Below the pieces are notes generated by a model. It saw only the letters and a list, made by a program, of their open reading frames with translations, did not search any database and was not told the DNA's origin. This document shows positions 49,911 through 62,084 of a DNA stretch of 64,000 bases, piece by piece (positions within the stretch are counted from its first letter, which is position 1; each line of letters opens with the position of its first letter). Origin of the DNA: Crotophaga sulcirostris (lineage: Eukaryota; Chordata; Aves; Cuculiformes; Crotophagidae). The position numbers and the translations under genes were made by a program. The stretch spans positions 707,743-771,742 of the forward strand of contig VYZB01000333.1 in assembly GCA_013397455.1 (NCBI GenBank), written 5' to 3'.

Positions 49911-50999
49911 GAAGACAGGCCAAACTCTCTGGCTGCTGTGTCTGGAGCAGGCTATTGTAACTCCTAGTTCTGGGGGACACTCAGGAGAAGAAAGTAGGCC
50001 TGAAAGGCTTTTGTACTTACAATAACAGTCACCTTATTCAAAATAATGGCATTGCTCCTCATTCAGAGAGGTTTCAGTACTGGAACGGATAAGCTACAGG
50101 TATCTTCATGCCTCAACATTTTTTAGTTATCTTTGGAACAATGAGCTCTCAATATTTTGAAAAACTGAACAGAACAAATTGCAAGACTCATAAACAAACC
50201 AAGTGAAGGCTTTTCCTGCCTTCGCTGGTAAGGTAGTCACACATATAATGTTTTTATTGAAAACTAAACCAGGTATTTAGAGCAAATTCAAAACACCTTC
50301 CCACTTCCTCCAGTTACGAACAATATAGTAGAAAACCACACACACTCACTTCTATGTTTTTGCTTGCAGCATCTATGAACATTTCTGCAAACAGAAGGTG
50401 AGATGTGGAAATTACTTTGCACCGAAGAGAAAGTAAGCACAATAAACACAGGATGAACATCGCGCATCAAGTGTTACAGTGAATAAGGTGTTCGCAAGAA
50501 TCCTCCCAAAAGACTCATGGTAGTGGCTGGTAATGATGAAAGGGAGGGATGGGATTTTACAGGATAACTGCCCAGGCAGGTAAAATTGGACCCAAACCGC
50601 AGGAGTAGAGAAGGTGAATGGGCTGACCTCCTTTTCAGTGCAGCTGGTCCAATACTCTATCATACTCTCAAAAAGTGTGTTTAAGTAGACTTCTTTTGGA
50701 AGCTCTACAATTTCAGTAAAGCAATTTTATTTTTCAGCTTGTTAAGAGGTTTTCAAATCTAACTGGCAGCTTATTAGCCTGTGCAACACCAGTGCAAAAT
50801 TAAGGTGAAGCCAAAAGAGAGGTATCCTGACATAAAAATGCAGTAAAAACTGAATCTGCAACTTACAAGCCCAAAACATTTTGATAATTTAAAAAACTGA
50901 GGTATTCTCATACAACCGTTTTCTCAGGTTTGAGCAGAAGGTTGTGTAAAGGACAATATTGATCATCCCCATACAGTAGCGCACTTTTGGGCCACTGAT
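49911..50999. other. unique intron sequence
   Basis: Nothing recognised. Confidence 0.5.
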
Positions 51000-51662
51000 G
51001 TCATAGAATGGGTTGGGTTGGAAGGGACTTTAAAAGATCACCTGCCACTAGATCAGGATGCTCAAACACCCATCAAACCTGGCCTGGAACACCTCCAGGG
51101 ATGGGGCAGCCACCACTTCTCTGGGCAACCTGTGCCAGGGCCTCCCCACAGGAAAACATTTCTTCCTAAAATTTCATCTCAATCTCCCCTCTTTCAGCTC
51201 AAAACCATTCTTCCTTGTCCTATTCCTGCACTGCCTGATCAAGAGTCCCTTTCAGTACTGGAGGCTACTCTAAAGTCTCCCTGCAGCCTTCTCTTCTCCA
51301 GGCTGAACAAGCCCAACTCTCTCAGCCTGTCCTGGTACAGGAAGTGCTCCAGCTCTCAGATCATCTCCGTGGCCTCCTCTGGACTCACTCTAACAGCTCC
51401 ATGTCCTTCCTGTGCTGAGGACTCCAGAACTGGACACAGGGCTCCAGGTGAGGTCTCACCAGAGTGGAGCAGAGGGGTAGAATCCTCTCCCTCACCCTGC
51501 TGGTCCCACTGCTTTGGATGCTGTCCAGGCTTTCTGGGTTGCATGCATTCATTACTAGTTCATGTTTTGCTTCTCATTCACCGGTACCCCAAGTCCTTAA
51601 TTTCAAGACTACTCTCAATCCATTCTCGGCCCAGCCTGCATTTGTGCTTGGGTTTGCCAACT
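51000..51662 (-). mobile_element. longest CR1 fragment in the window (~660 bp)
   Basis: Left edge GTCATAGAATGGGTTGGGTT. It continues through the ORF2 C-terminal block and further upstream than the other copies, into CTTCTCATTCACCGGTACCC, CCAAGTCCTTAATTTCAAG, CTCAATCCATTCTCGGCCCA and GCATTTGTGCTTGGGTTTGC. A gap is seen near TTTAAAAGATCACCTGCCAC, where part of the 3' region is missing. The 221-residue plus-strand frame at 51018-51683 is antisense CR1, not a gene. Confidence 0.95.
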
Positions 51663-53104
51663 GGGAAGTCAATTGGTAGGTAACCTTTAAACACAGGCAA
51701 AAGTTGCCAGCAAAATGGTAACTGTTGCTCTCACTCAGAGCACATAGCACAGCCCCAGAAAATGTATGATGTTACTGAATTTTTATTATGAATATGTGCA
51801 ATTTTCTCATCTATCTCCTGACATTTCTCTATAGACATAGCTTTTGATATGAAAAACTGGTGGAAATACAGTCCTTAGGCTCAGCTCTAGCTCACATATG
51901 TGCACACAGTTTGCCACCGATTTCAACAGGAGTCACATTTAAACAAATTTAAACTAAACGTTCAGCTTCTGGTAGTTCCCAAGATAAACACGAGCAGGCC
52001 CCTGTGGTGTGATAGCCGTTAATGAAAATGCACAGCTTTGTTGATATGTAAAACCTTCTAAGAGCCAGAAGCTGGTTATTCTTAGTCATCAAGATGAGAT
52101 TTGAATCTTTGGGATGTTTGCCTAACCCTGCAGGCTTAATGCATTCTAAGTTACAAATTATAATACTCCAGCAGTCGGTTAGAATTAAATCTGGATCACT
52201 GCAACATATGAAGTTGCTAGTCAGATTATGGGTTGACTCCACATTTGAAAAACTATCAATGATATAATTACAAAATTAATTATAATTAATTACAATTACA
52301 AAAATTCAGAATCCTGAATAGAAGTAGTTAGATGGCCACAGAGACTTATATACAAAGGGTGAAAAGGCAGGAACTGATTAGTTTCACGCTAGAAAATTGA
52401 GTTGAAAGTCATCAGACGTGCTCAAGACTGGAGGGGTTTTATTGCCAAGGCAGGAACAAGTGAGGAGCTGCTGAACACAGCTGATATTTAATTGATAACT
52501 AAGTAGGAGACATCCTTATAAAGCTGCTGAAATAAGTTTAAATAGTTCTCCACAATTCAAGCTCAAAAGCACCCTCATGGCTAGCTTTGTGCAATGGCCC
52601 TGTTTCAGTTGATGGGTTGAGATTTTTCACTTGTATATTCTTCTCTTGTTGTTTTCATAGGACACACTGTTTAGGAAGTGAAATGATATTCATAACTGGG
52701 GGTTTATTGCAAGTGATTTCATTCATGTACTTCTTGTACCACAACCACGACTCCAGTCCCTCTCTCTCCAAAACCAATAGTAACAATGAACGGTGAGTTC
52801 ATGACATGTTATCTCATGATGCAACTTTGCAGCAAGAAGGAAAAAACAGGAAGGCTGGCTTATTATGAAGCTAAGGCTGGTTTGAGCATTTGTATTATCA
52901 CTTAAATCCAACATAAAATACTGGTTTTAAGTATCTTCCCCAATTTTTTCTCTAAGTTATTCTCAACCAAACAACATAATTAGGAGCTTGAATTGTGTCT
53001 AAGAGTCCTTTTGAGAGAGTGCATAGCTCTACCAGCACTACCAGGAAGGCATGCAGACATTGTCCTTGATTATACTGGCATGCAACTTTACTCCACTTTA
53101 CTTT
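51663..53104. other. unique intron sequence
   Basis: Contains the AT-rich patch 52264-52305; otherwise unremarkable. Confidence 0.5.
52264..52305. repeat. AT-rich low-complexity tract
   Basis: Repeated AATTA/TAATT units, for example AATTATAATTAATTACAATT. Confidence 0.8.
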
Positions 53105-53391
53105 CATGAGACCTTATCTGGAGCCCTGCAATCAGTTCTGGAGTCCTCAGCACAGGAAGGACATGGATCTGTTGGATTCAGATTGGATATTAGGAAGATA
53201 TGTTTTCCTCTGAGGGTGGAGAGGCCCTGGCACAAGTTGCCCAGAGAAGTCCTGGGTGCCCCAACCCTGGAGGTATTTAAGACCAGGATGAATCGGGCTT
53301 TCAGCAACCTTATGCAGTGGGAGGTGTCCCTGTCCATGGCACGGGGATTGGAACTGGTTGGGCTTTAAGGTCGCTTCCAACCCAAATCATG
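53105..53391 (+). mobile_element. CR1 fragment with large internal deletion
   Basis: The 5' part (ACCTTATCTGGAGCCCTGCA to GACATGGATCTGTTGGA) jumps at about 53176 directly to ATTGGATATTAGGAAGATAT, skipping the ORF2 segment that lies between these points in other copies (roughly 200-300 bp). The 3' end CGCTTCCAACCCAAATCAT is present. Confidence 0.92.
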
Positions 53392-54839
53392 GTAAGCCTA
53401 AAGTTTGTTATATATTTGTATATTTATTCACCAATGTCTTCTTTTCACCCTGTAATTCACATTATATTCCGAACTTCATCTTACTACATTAACAAAACCA
53501 CAACCCACGAAGTATTTTCAATCACTTGTAGATTCCTAACTAAAGGATCATAGCGTTGAGAAAGGTGATCTTCCTTTCCAGATGCAAGGGTTGCAATTTA
53601 ATCCAAATTGAGTTCACTGTAAACAGAGTGCACAGGCACGATTAATTATGAACTAAACTTCAACAACATAATTATAAGGAAATGTGGCAGAAAGGCTTCA
53701 GCTCCACAAAGAGCTGTTGACGTGATCATGCACTGCTGTGAAAAGAAAAGCCAAGACAGTGTAAACAGATGCTATCGAAAATGCCTGATCTACTTCCACA
53801 CCATGGTGTTGAAGTCAGACCCCAGTGAGTCTCGGGAGTGACATTTTCCTACTTAGTATAAGTGATCAAGTAGAATTCAGAAAAGAAAGAAAAAAACTTG
53901 ATAAGCCATTCAGTGCAAGGATCAATGTACGGATAGAAACAGCCCTCAGCTCAAGATAAGCAGTGACTGATAATCCCTGGTGGTTGTTAAGAGTCTCAAG
54001 GCAAATTTTCTTAGGTGTAAGGGTGTAGGCACTGCTGACCTGGAGAAAGTCCAGCTCAGAGAACTCCCCAGGGTCTGGATGTTCCCACTGTGGACGGTAC
54101 TGCTCTGCACCACGTTACAAAAGCTCAGGAGGGCTGTTGAACACTGTTAACAGACACGTTTAAGGGTAAACAGGGATGTTTTTCATTTTTGGTTGGAATG
54201 AATTTATTTCAGTGTATCCATGGGGAGTTGGGCTCTCGAGGTGCTGGCTCTATGGTATGGAGGCCAAGCTGAAGACAAGGGGATTTTCTGGTGCTCAGCA
54301 CCTCTAAATACCAAATCATTTAGGGGAATTTCTTGAAACAGAAAGGAAGACTTCTCTACTACAAAACACAATTTATTGAAAACTAAACTTCTTTTTTATT
54401 ATTGTGTCAAAAAGAATTTGTATTACTTTTGTCTCTAGTATCCATTTTCTAGTAAGAAACTTTGATTTTCTTATTGAGAAGGGATGTTGTTTACGCAGCT
54501 TGAAGTGAAAATGAAATCTTTAAAAATTTTTCAATTTCAATATCTTTATTGGGTTTTTTTTCTGTTCTAGCCTCTTAACCTCTAATTATGATTTGAAGAG
54601 AAGCTGGTTTTTAAATGAGCACATTTCTTAAAGGACTTAATTTTTTCCTCTCTTCTCTCAACGTCTGTGAAATGCTTAGAGACTTTTTTAGGAGGATGAT
54701 AACTGTATAAGTTCACATAATTTGTCTAAAATGTAAGAAAGGAAAGATATAATGTATTTTTAATCAAATTGCCTGGGTTCTTTTCCTGCGTAGCTTCCTC
54801 ATTTCATAACATGAAAATACAGGGGAACTGAGTGATTAA
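53392..54839. other. unique intron sequence
   Basis: AT-rich towards the right; no recognised feature. Confidence 0.5.
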
Positions 54840-55210
54840 GCAACTCCCCATTAAAAAAATGCAAATAACCCATTTTTAATTTAAATGATAAGCTAATTAA
54901 AAATAATGGCTGTGGACAGTACCTGACGAAACACTTCAAGAACAAGAACCATGTATTTCATGAGACTTTAGTGTTTTTTAATTAAGATGATTTTTCATTT
55001 CCCTTCTTCTTCGCCTGTGATAATAAAAAGCTACAATTGGAAATGAAGTGGATTTTGCCCATTGAGAAGTATAAAGAAGCAAGACTCATGTTCCCTAAAT
55101 GGGAAGAGAATAAAAATCCCGGATGGCTCCGCTTATCATTAAAAGCTGGCCACAAATTTTTAATCAGGGGAAGCAATGAGGAAAACCCACTGTTCCCACC
55201 CATCAGCAAA
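54840..55210. promoter_or_regulatory. candidate conserved element with perfect POU octamer
   Basis: ATGCAAAT at 54859-54866 is followed by AATTTAAATGATAAGCTAAT, TTTTTTAATTAAGATG, and CCCGGATGGCTCCGCTTATC with AATTTTTAATCAGGGG. Repeat-free, motif-dense, two CpGs in one short block. The plus-strand open frame at 55037-55270 has no recognisable domain. Confidence 0.35.
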
Positions 55211-55620
55211 GCCGTCCAACTGGGTTATCTCCCTCCCTGGCTGCTGGTACTGCAGCCCCCATTTCAGTAGCACCCACAGCTCTGTTTCTGCCAAAAACTT
55301 TTCCTTTCACTCATCATTAACCGTGCCACCTTCCGTTCTCTCCAATGTCATCTTCTGACTGTGATCCTTCAGGAACAAAAGAGCTGTCACCAGCTGTGAT
55401 GCCAACACAAGAGATACCCGATCAAAACACAGAAACACAGGCATTCCTAACCTCTCTTGGTGATGACATGTGGTAAATTTATCCTGTCATTAAAATGCAC
55501 CTTCCTAATCTTCCTTATATCAGTACCGGTACAGAAACTGGTAATTTGAAATCAACCAGAGCAGGACTCTGAGTGCGACAGCATGCTTTGGGAGCCTCAA
55601 AATGAAGATGTGAGAAGTAA
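55211..55620. other. unique intron sequence
   Basis: Nothing recognised. Confidence 0.5.
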
Positions 55621-55829
55621 ATAATAGAATGACAGAATAATAGAATGGTTTGGGTTGGACGGATCCTTAAAGTTCACTCAGTTCCAACCCCCTGCCATGG
55701 GCAGGGACACCTTCCACTAGATCAGGGGGCTCAAAGTCCCATCCAACCTGGTCTTGAACACCTCCAGGGATGGGGCACCCAGGACTTCTCCAGGCAACCT
55801 GTGCCAGTGTCTCACCATCCTCACAGTAA
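55621..55829 (-). mobile_element. CR1 3' fragment
   Basis: AGAATAATAGAATGGTTTGG, AGTTCCAACCCCCTGCCATG, GGGCAGGGACACCTTCCACT and CTCCAGGGATGGGGCACCC are close to the common avian CR1 end. 5'-truncated at CATCCTCACAGTAAG. Confidence 0.95.
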
Positions 55830-55987
55830 GTGTAGGAGCCTGGTTCTCACACCCCAATCAAAGAATAGGTAACATTATTTAGGTGTGGATTTTCCATTGG
55901 ATGAGCAATAGGATAACAGTGCATCCTGTCTTGTTGCATTAGCACTGTCAGTGTTACTCCAATGCTTGGTGTGACAGGACCCCAGAG

Positions 55988-56013
55988 CCTCTCATCTCAT
56001 CTCATCTCATCTC
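55988..56013. repeat. (TCTCA)n pentanucleotide microsatellite
   Basis: Five perfect or near-perfect units. Confidence 0.9.
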
Positions 56014-56634
56014 CTCCACCAACTCAGGTTGCATCCAGCTGCACGCAGCAGCATCCAGCTCTGGTATTCACAAAGCCAGTTCTTGGACTGGGTCTATCAG
56101 TATGCTAAGGCTCTCCTGAACTACTACTCTGGAGATGTGAACCAGTGTGGATGGCCAGCTGAGGCAGGTTTCCATCTGTTTTCTGCCAGCACAGTGGTGC
56201 AAAGTGGATAAAGCACACTAACCTGGACTCTTGTGTCCATCGTGCTGTTTTCCAAAGATAGCAAGTGAGAACAGAAGACAGGAATTACAGCAAACAGACA
56301 TAAACATGAGAACATAATGTCCACCTGACCAGTGGAGGATTAGAAGATACACAAGACATTTCTTGGAAATGTTGTCTTAGTGGTTTTCACCTTAACAAGA
56401 GGAGCTAAAGGGGATGAGAGAGCATGTGTGTGAGACTGACGGTCACTGATGAAGCTCCTGGCTGGGGACAGGTAGCAGCTCTTAGGGAAGGAATTCATGC
56501 AGAGACAAAAAAAAGGGCAAAGGAGCCTCCAGGTAGCAACTCCACATCCTTCCAGCTTGAATTACTTTGTGATTCAATGATAATTTCTCTTCCCTGAGCA
56601 TTCATGCAGCCCAACAGTGCTATTTTACAGCTGC

Positions 56635-56667
56635 TTAGACTGTTTAGACAGTCTAAGACTGTTTAGA
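56635..56667. repeat. stem-loop with partial tandem duplication
   Basis: TTAGACTG-TTTAGA-CAGTCTAA forms a perfect 8-bp stem with a 6-nt loop (56635-56656). The word GACTGTTTAGA occurs at 56638-56648 and again at 56657-56667. It abuts the CR1 fragment to its right. Confidence 0.85.
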
Positions 56668-56673
56668 CCACCT

Positions 56674-56749
56674 CATGGCAAGGGAGTGGAACTGGATGAT
56701 TTTTAAGGTCCCTACCAATCCAAACCATTCTATCGTTCTGTGATTCTAC
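56674..56749 (+). mobile_element. CR1 3' end fragment
   Basis: ATGGCAAGGGAGTGGAACTG, GATGATTTTTAAGGTCCCTA and CAAACCATTCTATCGTTCTG on the plus strand. Only the last 75 bp are present. Confidence 0.92.
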
Positions 56750-56900
56750 TAACAATAATACCACATTGAGGAGCCATCACCTATTTCTAATTCAGAATTA
56801 CCCAAAAGCTCTCCCACTCATGGCCATGGTATTGGAGCTCTCAGATTCTGAAGAAAATCATGTGTTTGTTATTTGCCCATTCTCCCTCCTTGCCCTGAAA

Positions 56901-57259
56901 ATCACAAATTCATAGAAATATAGAATGCTTTGGGTTGGAAGGGACATTTACAGCTCATCCAGTCCAACCTACCTGCAGAAGCAGGGACATCTTTAACCAG
57001 ATCAGGTTGCTCAGAGCCCCATCCAATTTGTTTCCAGGGATGGAGCCTCACTGTAAAAAATGTCTTCCTTCTACCCAGTCTAAATCTGCCCTCCCTTAGT
57101 TTAAAATCAATCATCTTTGTCCTGTTACAACAGGTCTTGCCAAAAAGTCTGTCACCAGCTTTCCTGGAGCCCCTTTAAGTACTGGAAGGCTGCTCTAAGG
57201 TCTCTCTACAACCTTCTCCAGGTTGAATAACCCCAGCTCTCTCAGCTTGTCAGTTCATA
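56901..57259 (-). mobile_element. diverged CR1 fragment
   Basis: CATAGAAATATAGAATGCTT, GGGTTGGAAGGGACATTTAC, CAGCTTTCCTGGAGCCCCTT and CTCTCTCAGCTTGTC mark 3' end and ORF2 parts with several small deletions. Together with 56674-56749 (plus strand) it forms a head-on pair of CR1 tails 150 bp apart. Confidence 0.92.
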
Positions 57260-59189
57260 AGCTTCCATTCATTTTGGGGCTTATAATCACGGAGTGAGAA
57301 AAATCTCCTCCTGAACTGCAAAGGTGGGCTTCATGAGCAATCAGGAAACCTTTCCAGGCTTGTAAAATGTGAGAGGCATACCTTTGCAGCTCATGGGTCA
57401 TATATTCTGAATAGAACCCACAGTCATTATACAATCAAATTTTATAGACTTTAATTGACTCCTTGAAAGCAACCTAAGGCTTTTAAAATGTGAAGCCTCC
57501 AAGAAAAACAATTCTAGAGTATCCGATGTTGATTGTAGGGCTGTTTAAGGAATTCATTCAAGTCGTGTTTCTTGCTGCAAAATTTATCAAGTCGAGAGAA
57601 ATATGTTTTCACTCAGAATATTCAGTGGTGCTAACAGTCTTCCAACACTAATACAGGGTCTAGAGAAAAAATCTGCCCCTCCTTGGAATGCAAGAAGAGC
57701 TGACTTATTTTAAGTTTATTTTTACCAATCTAATCTTCAAAACTTCAAAGTTTGTTTCCTGCTGTATTTTTTAAGGATTCTGGCCAAATATGTGCAACAT
57801 CAGGGTACACCTGGAAGTCATTAAGAGCCACATTTCAAATCCTGCTGCAAGGGGGTAAGGAAGACTCCATCCTCCTCCATTTCCATGTTGACACCCTGTT
57901 TCTATTAGGGTAACCTTGAGCCAAAGGTGTTCAAAATAAGGAGTCAAACTGCAAACAAACACATCATAAAGAACTCTGCAGTACTGCTCCAGAGTAAGGT
58001 CAGAGGCCAATGATGTCAGGCTGAGATAGAGAAAGACAGAAACCTCATAAAGGACCAGAAAGATCCCAAAGAATAATGTGAAAGCTTTCAGGGACGTTCA
58101 AGCTGTGAATATTTAACTTTAAAGTAGGCAGGAATATTTTTTCTTTCCTTGATCATGTCCACTTAGAAATCTTTTCTTCAGGTTAAAACTAAATGAATTA
58201 TTTATTCTTCTACAATAATTTTCTCTTGAAACTTTGGCACAATTCCATGGCTTGTTTGCATTTCTTTTTTAAGAAACAAAAATGCTAATAGGATTTAGAA
58301 CTCCTTTTTCTCTATATATAATTTTTTCCTGGTAAATTGTGACTTGATATAGATATGAGATGCCAGATTGTTGGAAGTGAAACAGGAATTGTGCTGTGAA
58401 CTGCCACACCAGCTGGGAACCACATTTTCTACAAAATCTGTGGGCAGGCTGTCTTGAGAAAACAGAAAGGGAGCTAAAATTGTTGCTATTTTTGGGTGAT
58501 ATGTAGATAACTGAAAAGGCAAAACATAACAATTTCACCTCAGAAGCATTAGTTTTCTAACTATTCTTTTTTTTTTCCTTACATTGGTTTTGCCACAACC
58601 TACTTTGTGCACCCCTTTAAGCTTACACATACATGTCTACAAAATCAGCTTTTTCATATTCTATTTATCTCTTTTCAAGCCAGGCACAGTGCCCTCAACA
58701 CAGTATCATAAAGAACTTAAGAGATGGCTGCTGAGATCAACTTTTGTACTTGCAAGACAGCATCTTTTTTTGGAAATCATATTGATTTTAACGAGAAACA
58801 CCACAGCTCTGCTGCCACATTTGACTTATGTGTGTTTATTATGAACAACTTGATTACTTTTCTTAGCATGAACCCTTGATTTCTCCATCCACAGAGCAGG
58901 CAGTCCTTTGTTTCCTTTTAGAACAGTTGAGATCTGAATAGAGTCTCAAAAAGCCTGGGATGGTACCTGCTATAGCACGCAGAAAAAAATCCCTCAGCTA
59001 ACTCACCTACAACACATGCATGTGAAACTAAACCCAACCATTTCACTCAGGTAGGAGACGGTCCTTTTTACCTAGGACAAAGAACAATTTTGAGGCATTT
59101 GGGACATCAGAGTGGTTGAAAGGCACCAGACAATGCCACACAGGAAAACAATCGGTATTTTTACATCCTCCAAGAATCATTCCAGCACT
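57260..59189. other. unique intron sequence
   Basis: T-run at 58565-58577; no recognised repeat or gene. Confidence 0.5.
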
Positions 59190-59720
59190 GTGAATCATAG
59201 AATCATTGAGGTTTGAAAAGACCTCTAAACTCATCCAGTCCAACTGTCAGCCCAATCCCACTGTGCCTACTGAACCATGTCCTGAAATGCCACAGCCACA
59301 CACTTTCTGACCCCCTCCAGGGATGGAGACTCCACCACTGTCCTGGGCAGCCTCTGCCAGTGCTTCATCGCTCTTTCAGTAAAGATATTTTTCCTCATAT
59401 CCAATCTAAAGCTTCCCTGGTGCAGCTTGAGGCCCTTTCCTATTGTCCTATCACTCGTTTCTTAGGAGAAGAGACCAACACCCACCTCACCACAACCTCC
59501 TTTCAGGGAGCTGCAGAGAGCAATGAGGTCTCCCCTCAGCCTCTTATCCAGACTAAACAGCCCCAGGTCCCTCAGCCACTCCTAGAACCTCTGGGCTCCA
59601 GACCCTTCTCTGGATGCGCTCCAGCCCCTCAATGTCCTCTCGTAGTGAGGGGGCCCAAAACCGAATCCCAGATTTGAGGTGTGGCCTCACCAGCACCGAG
59701 TACAGGGGCACACTCACTGC
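59190..59720 (-). mobile_element. CR1 LINE fragment ('TCATTGAGG' 3'-end type)
   Basis: GTGAATCATAGAATCATTGA, CATCCAGTCCAACTGTCAGC, GGATGGAGACTCCACCACTG, AGCTTCCCTGGTGCAGCTTG and GGTGTGGCCTCACCAGCACC give the 3' end and the ORF2 C-terminal block on the minus strand. The 154-residue frame at 59213-59677 is antisense CR1. Confidence 0.95.
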
Positions 59721-60671
59721 CCCAGCTCCCAGCTTTTCCCTGTGGGAAGGCAGGTGGGCTCATCTCCCACTCCTTATGGGCAGAGTCCATTCCAGTTCAC
59801 CCTCCCTGGGCTCTGACATCTCTTCCACATGGACTCAAAGCTGCCAGGGGAGCAACCCCCAGAAAGAGCAAATACGTGGTTTCAAAAACAAGTCTGAGCT
59901 CTCAGCCACTGTCTGGCCACCACTCCCGGGTCACTTCGAGGTAAACAGCACCAGCCTTTTGGCACTGGGAGGCAGGTGGGGGAGGCTGTGATAAACCCTG
60001 TTTGTCCAGGTGCACAGCTAGACAGGGGCTTTGCTGTTTTTCTCCTGCAAATTGTGAGGTGGTACCGCAGGGCTTCCATTCCATCCCTGCCGTCCCACCC
60101 ATCACTGGCAGTTTTAGGGGATTTAAGTATATTGGGGAAAAGCCTTTTTCAGTTTAAACAACGTGAAGAAAAGACTAAATGAATCTGCACCTTAACCCCA
60201 GTAAAGAGTAGATTTCCTGGGAGTAATTCTCCCCCACCAAAGTCTGATGGGTGAAGGGGGTGAGAGAGCAATGTTTGCCTCTTAAACATGATTTCATTAT
60301 TATTATAACTTAAAGAACTGATTGTTAAAAGTGCAAGTTCCAGGGCTAAGACCACATGCAGTCACTGCTGAAAGCACCGTGATAAAGTGATAAAGGGTGA
60401 ACCAGAGCAGAACTCATAGGGCAAAGAGACAAATCAAGGTTGCAACCGATACAGTAGTGCCCTGGACACGTGAATGAATGTGAAATGCAAAGGGATTTAA
60501 TTCCTGAAGTCTCACAAAGACTTTGCAAGTTAAGAGAGGAAGAGTATTCCTTTGTTGCTACATGCACACAACCCCATCAACACGCAGCACCTTGTCTGGG
60601 TACCCAACAGGAGCACAAAGTATTTCAGAGCCCTCAGACACATGGTATAAATGTCGGGGTTGTCCTATGTA
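59721..60671. other. unique intron sequence
   Basis: GC-richer than average up to about 60100; overlapping short frames on both strands look like chance. Confidence 0.5.
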
Positions 60672-60744
60672 GGGACAGGAGCTGGACTCAATAATCCTTG
60701 TGGGTCCCTTCCAACTCAGGACGGTCTATGGTTCTTTGATTCTG
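60672..60744 (+). mobile_element. CR1 3' end of a different subfamily
   Basis: GGAGCTGGACTCAATAATCC, TTGTGGGTCCCTTCCAACTC and the tail TCTATGGTTCTTTGATTCTG. The 'CTTGTGGGTCCCTTCCAACTC' end differs from the other copies. Confidence 0.9.
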
Positions 60745-62084
60745 TTTCCTTGCCATGCTTGCAGGGGGTATCAGGAACACAGAGTGAGGTCTACAGAGGG
60801 GCCTGGGGACCTCTCCTAACACCCAAAATGTGGCCAAAGGAAGCAGAGCTGCCTGTTTCGGTAGATGGGCCTGCGGGTGAAGACAGGGAGGAGAGCAGGG
60901 GCCACACGACTGCTCTGCTGAGACTTCATGGGTTCCTGCTTCTCCTCGTGACAGTTCAGCTTTGCATTTCTCCTGTCTTAAATTATGATGTAGACATTGA
61001 AAAGAAACGCAAACAAGGAGGTGAGTGTTGTGGTTTGCCGAGCTGTCTCTGAGGCAACCTCGGACGTTCTGCACTGGCGTAGCAGAGAAAAGAGACTTTT
61101 AAAGTAAAATCTTTGAAGGGTACTAGGAGGAAATCCCCTTGCATTTAACCTCTGGGACACAGGGATACTGTCAATAACTGCAGTAGTATTACCCAGGGGT
61201 CTTAAGGAGCTGGCAAGCATTTACGCAACCACTGAACTCCTGCCTTGACTCCTGTTTTCTCAGGCCTGCACCTCTGAACATCAAAATAAACCACTGTCAA
61301 AAGCCAGGCAAATACAAACTCACATCATGTCGTGTTTAACTCCATATATTTAATTACACACAGAGTTAGCGAGCTACCATATTTTAGTTAAAATCATACT
61401 GACAGGCTAAACTCTCTGTAGTATTTAATACAACTGTGCAAATGTTTTCCTCCCAGAAGTGTCCTGGGAGGCAAGGAGAGGAGGTTAACCCTCTTAAAAT
61501 GGGAAAAGCACATGTAGTGTATCAGCAAATATATTTTGAGCTGCATAAAAGATGTGCCTTGTTCCAACAACAGCTAAATCAAACTCTTCGAAATGAGAAA
61601 CACCTGCACAGGGTGTCTCAACGCTGTATTTATTTGTCTGTGAATATTTATAAGCATTTAAGCTACTAATGTTGTTGGCATTGTTAAATCTTGATTGTGA
61701 AGTTTGTAAATATTCAAAAGAAGCAGATGTTTACTAATCCTATTTACCTTTAAGGGAAAAAAATGTAAAACTGGAACGAAAGCAGATTGTTAAACTGTTT
61801 TCCCAATAGAAACAACCAAAATAAATTACTGCAATCTGAAGACTATACAGAGTGACTTCAAAGGTCAAAGGATTAAAGACAGTCTAAACCATGAAATGCA
61901 TTTTATTAGATTAATAAAACATACGATTTTGCTAACTTAATTATATGAACAAATTAGCTGGAAAGGAAGTTCAGAGCTTGCCATCCCAAATTAGCCCTGG
62001 CTATAGCAAAAGTGCAGCAGCTCCTGACCTGCTCTCAGTTTAGCTTACATGCTTTCACCTCCACACAGAGCCATTCAAAAAGCA
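60745..62084. other. unique intron sequence
   Basis: AT-rich after 61250. Segment 61330-61470 (TTAATTACAC, TTTAGTTAAAATC, TTTAATACAAC) is motif-rich but unsupported otherwise. Confidence 0.45.

Larger units (their letters stand above)
55830..56669. other. unique intron sequence with pentamer microsatellite and stem-loop
   Basis: Contains the (TCTCA)n tract and the 56635 stem-loop, listed separately. GTGGTGCAAAGTGGATAAAG at about 56194 is faintly tRNA-SINE-like. Confidence 0.45.

Noticed and set aside
51018..51683. Longest open frame in the window, 221 residues on the plus strand
   Set aside because: It runs antisense through the CR1 copy at 51000-51662; the peptide is the usual reverse-frame CR1 artefact.
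56190..56235. tRNA-like SINE head (GTGGTGCAAAGTGGATAAAG)
   Set aside because: The A-box resemblance is imperfect and no B box or SINE body follows.
60651..61052. 133-residue plus-strand frame
   Set aside because: It starts in a CR1 3' end and continues in unique sequence without any recognisable domain.
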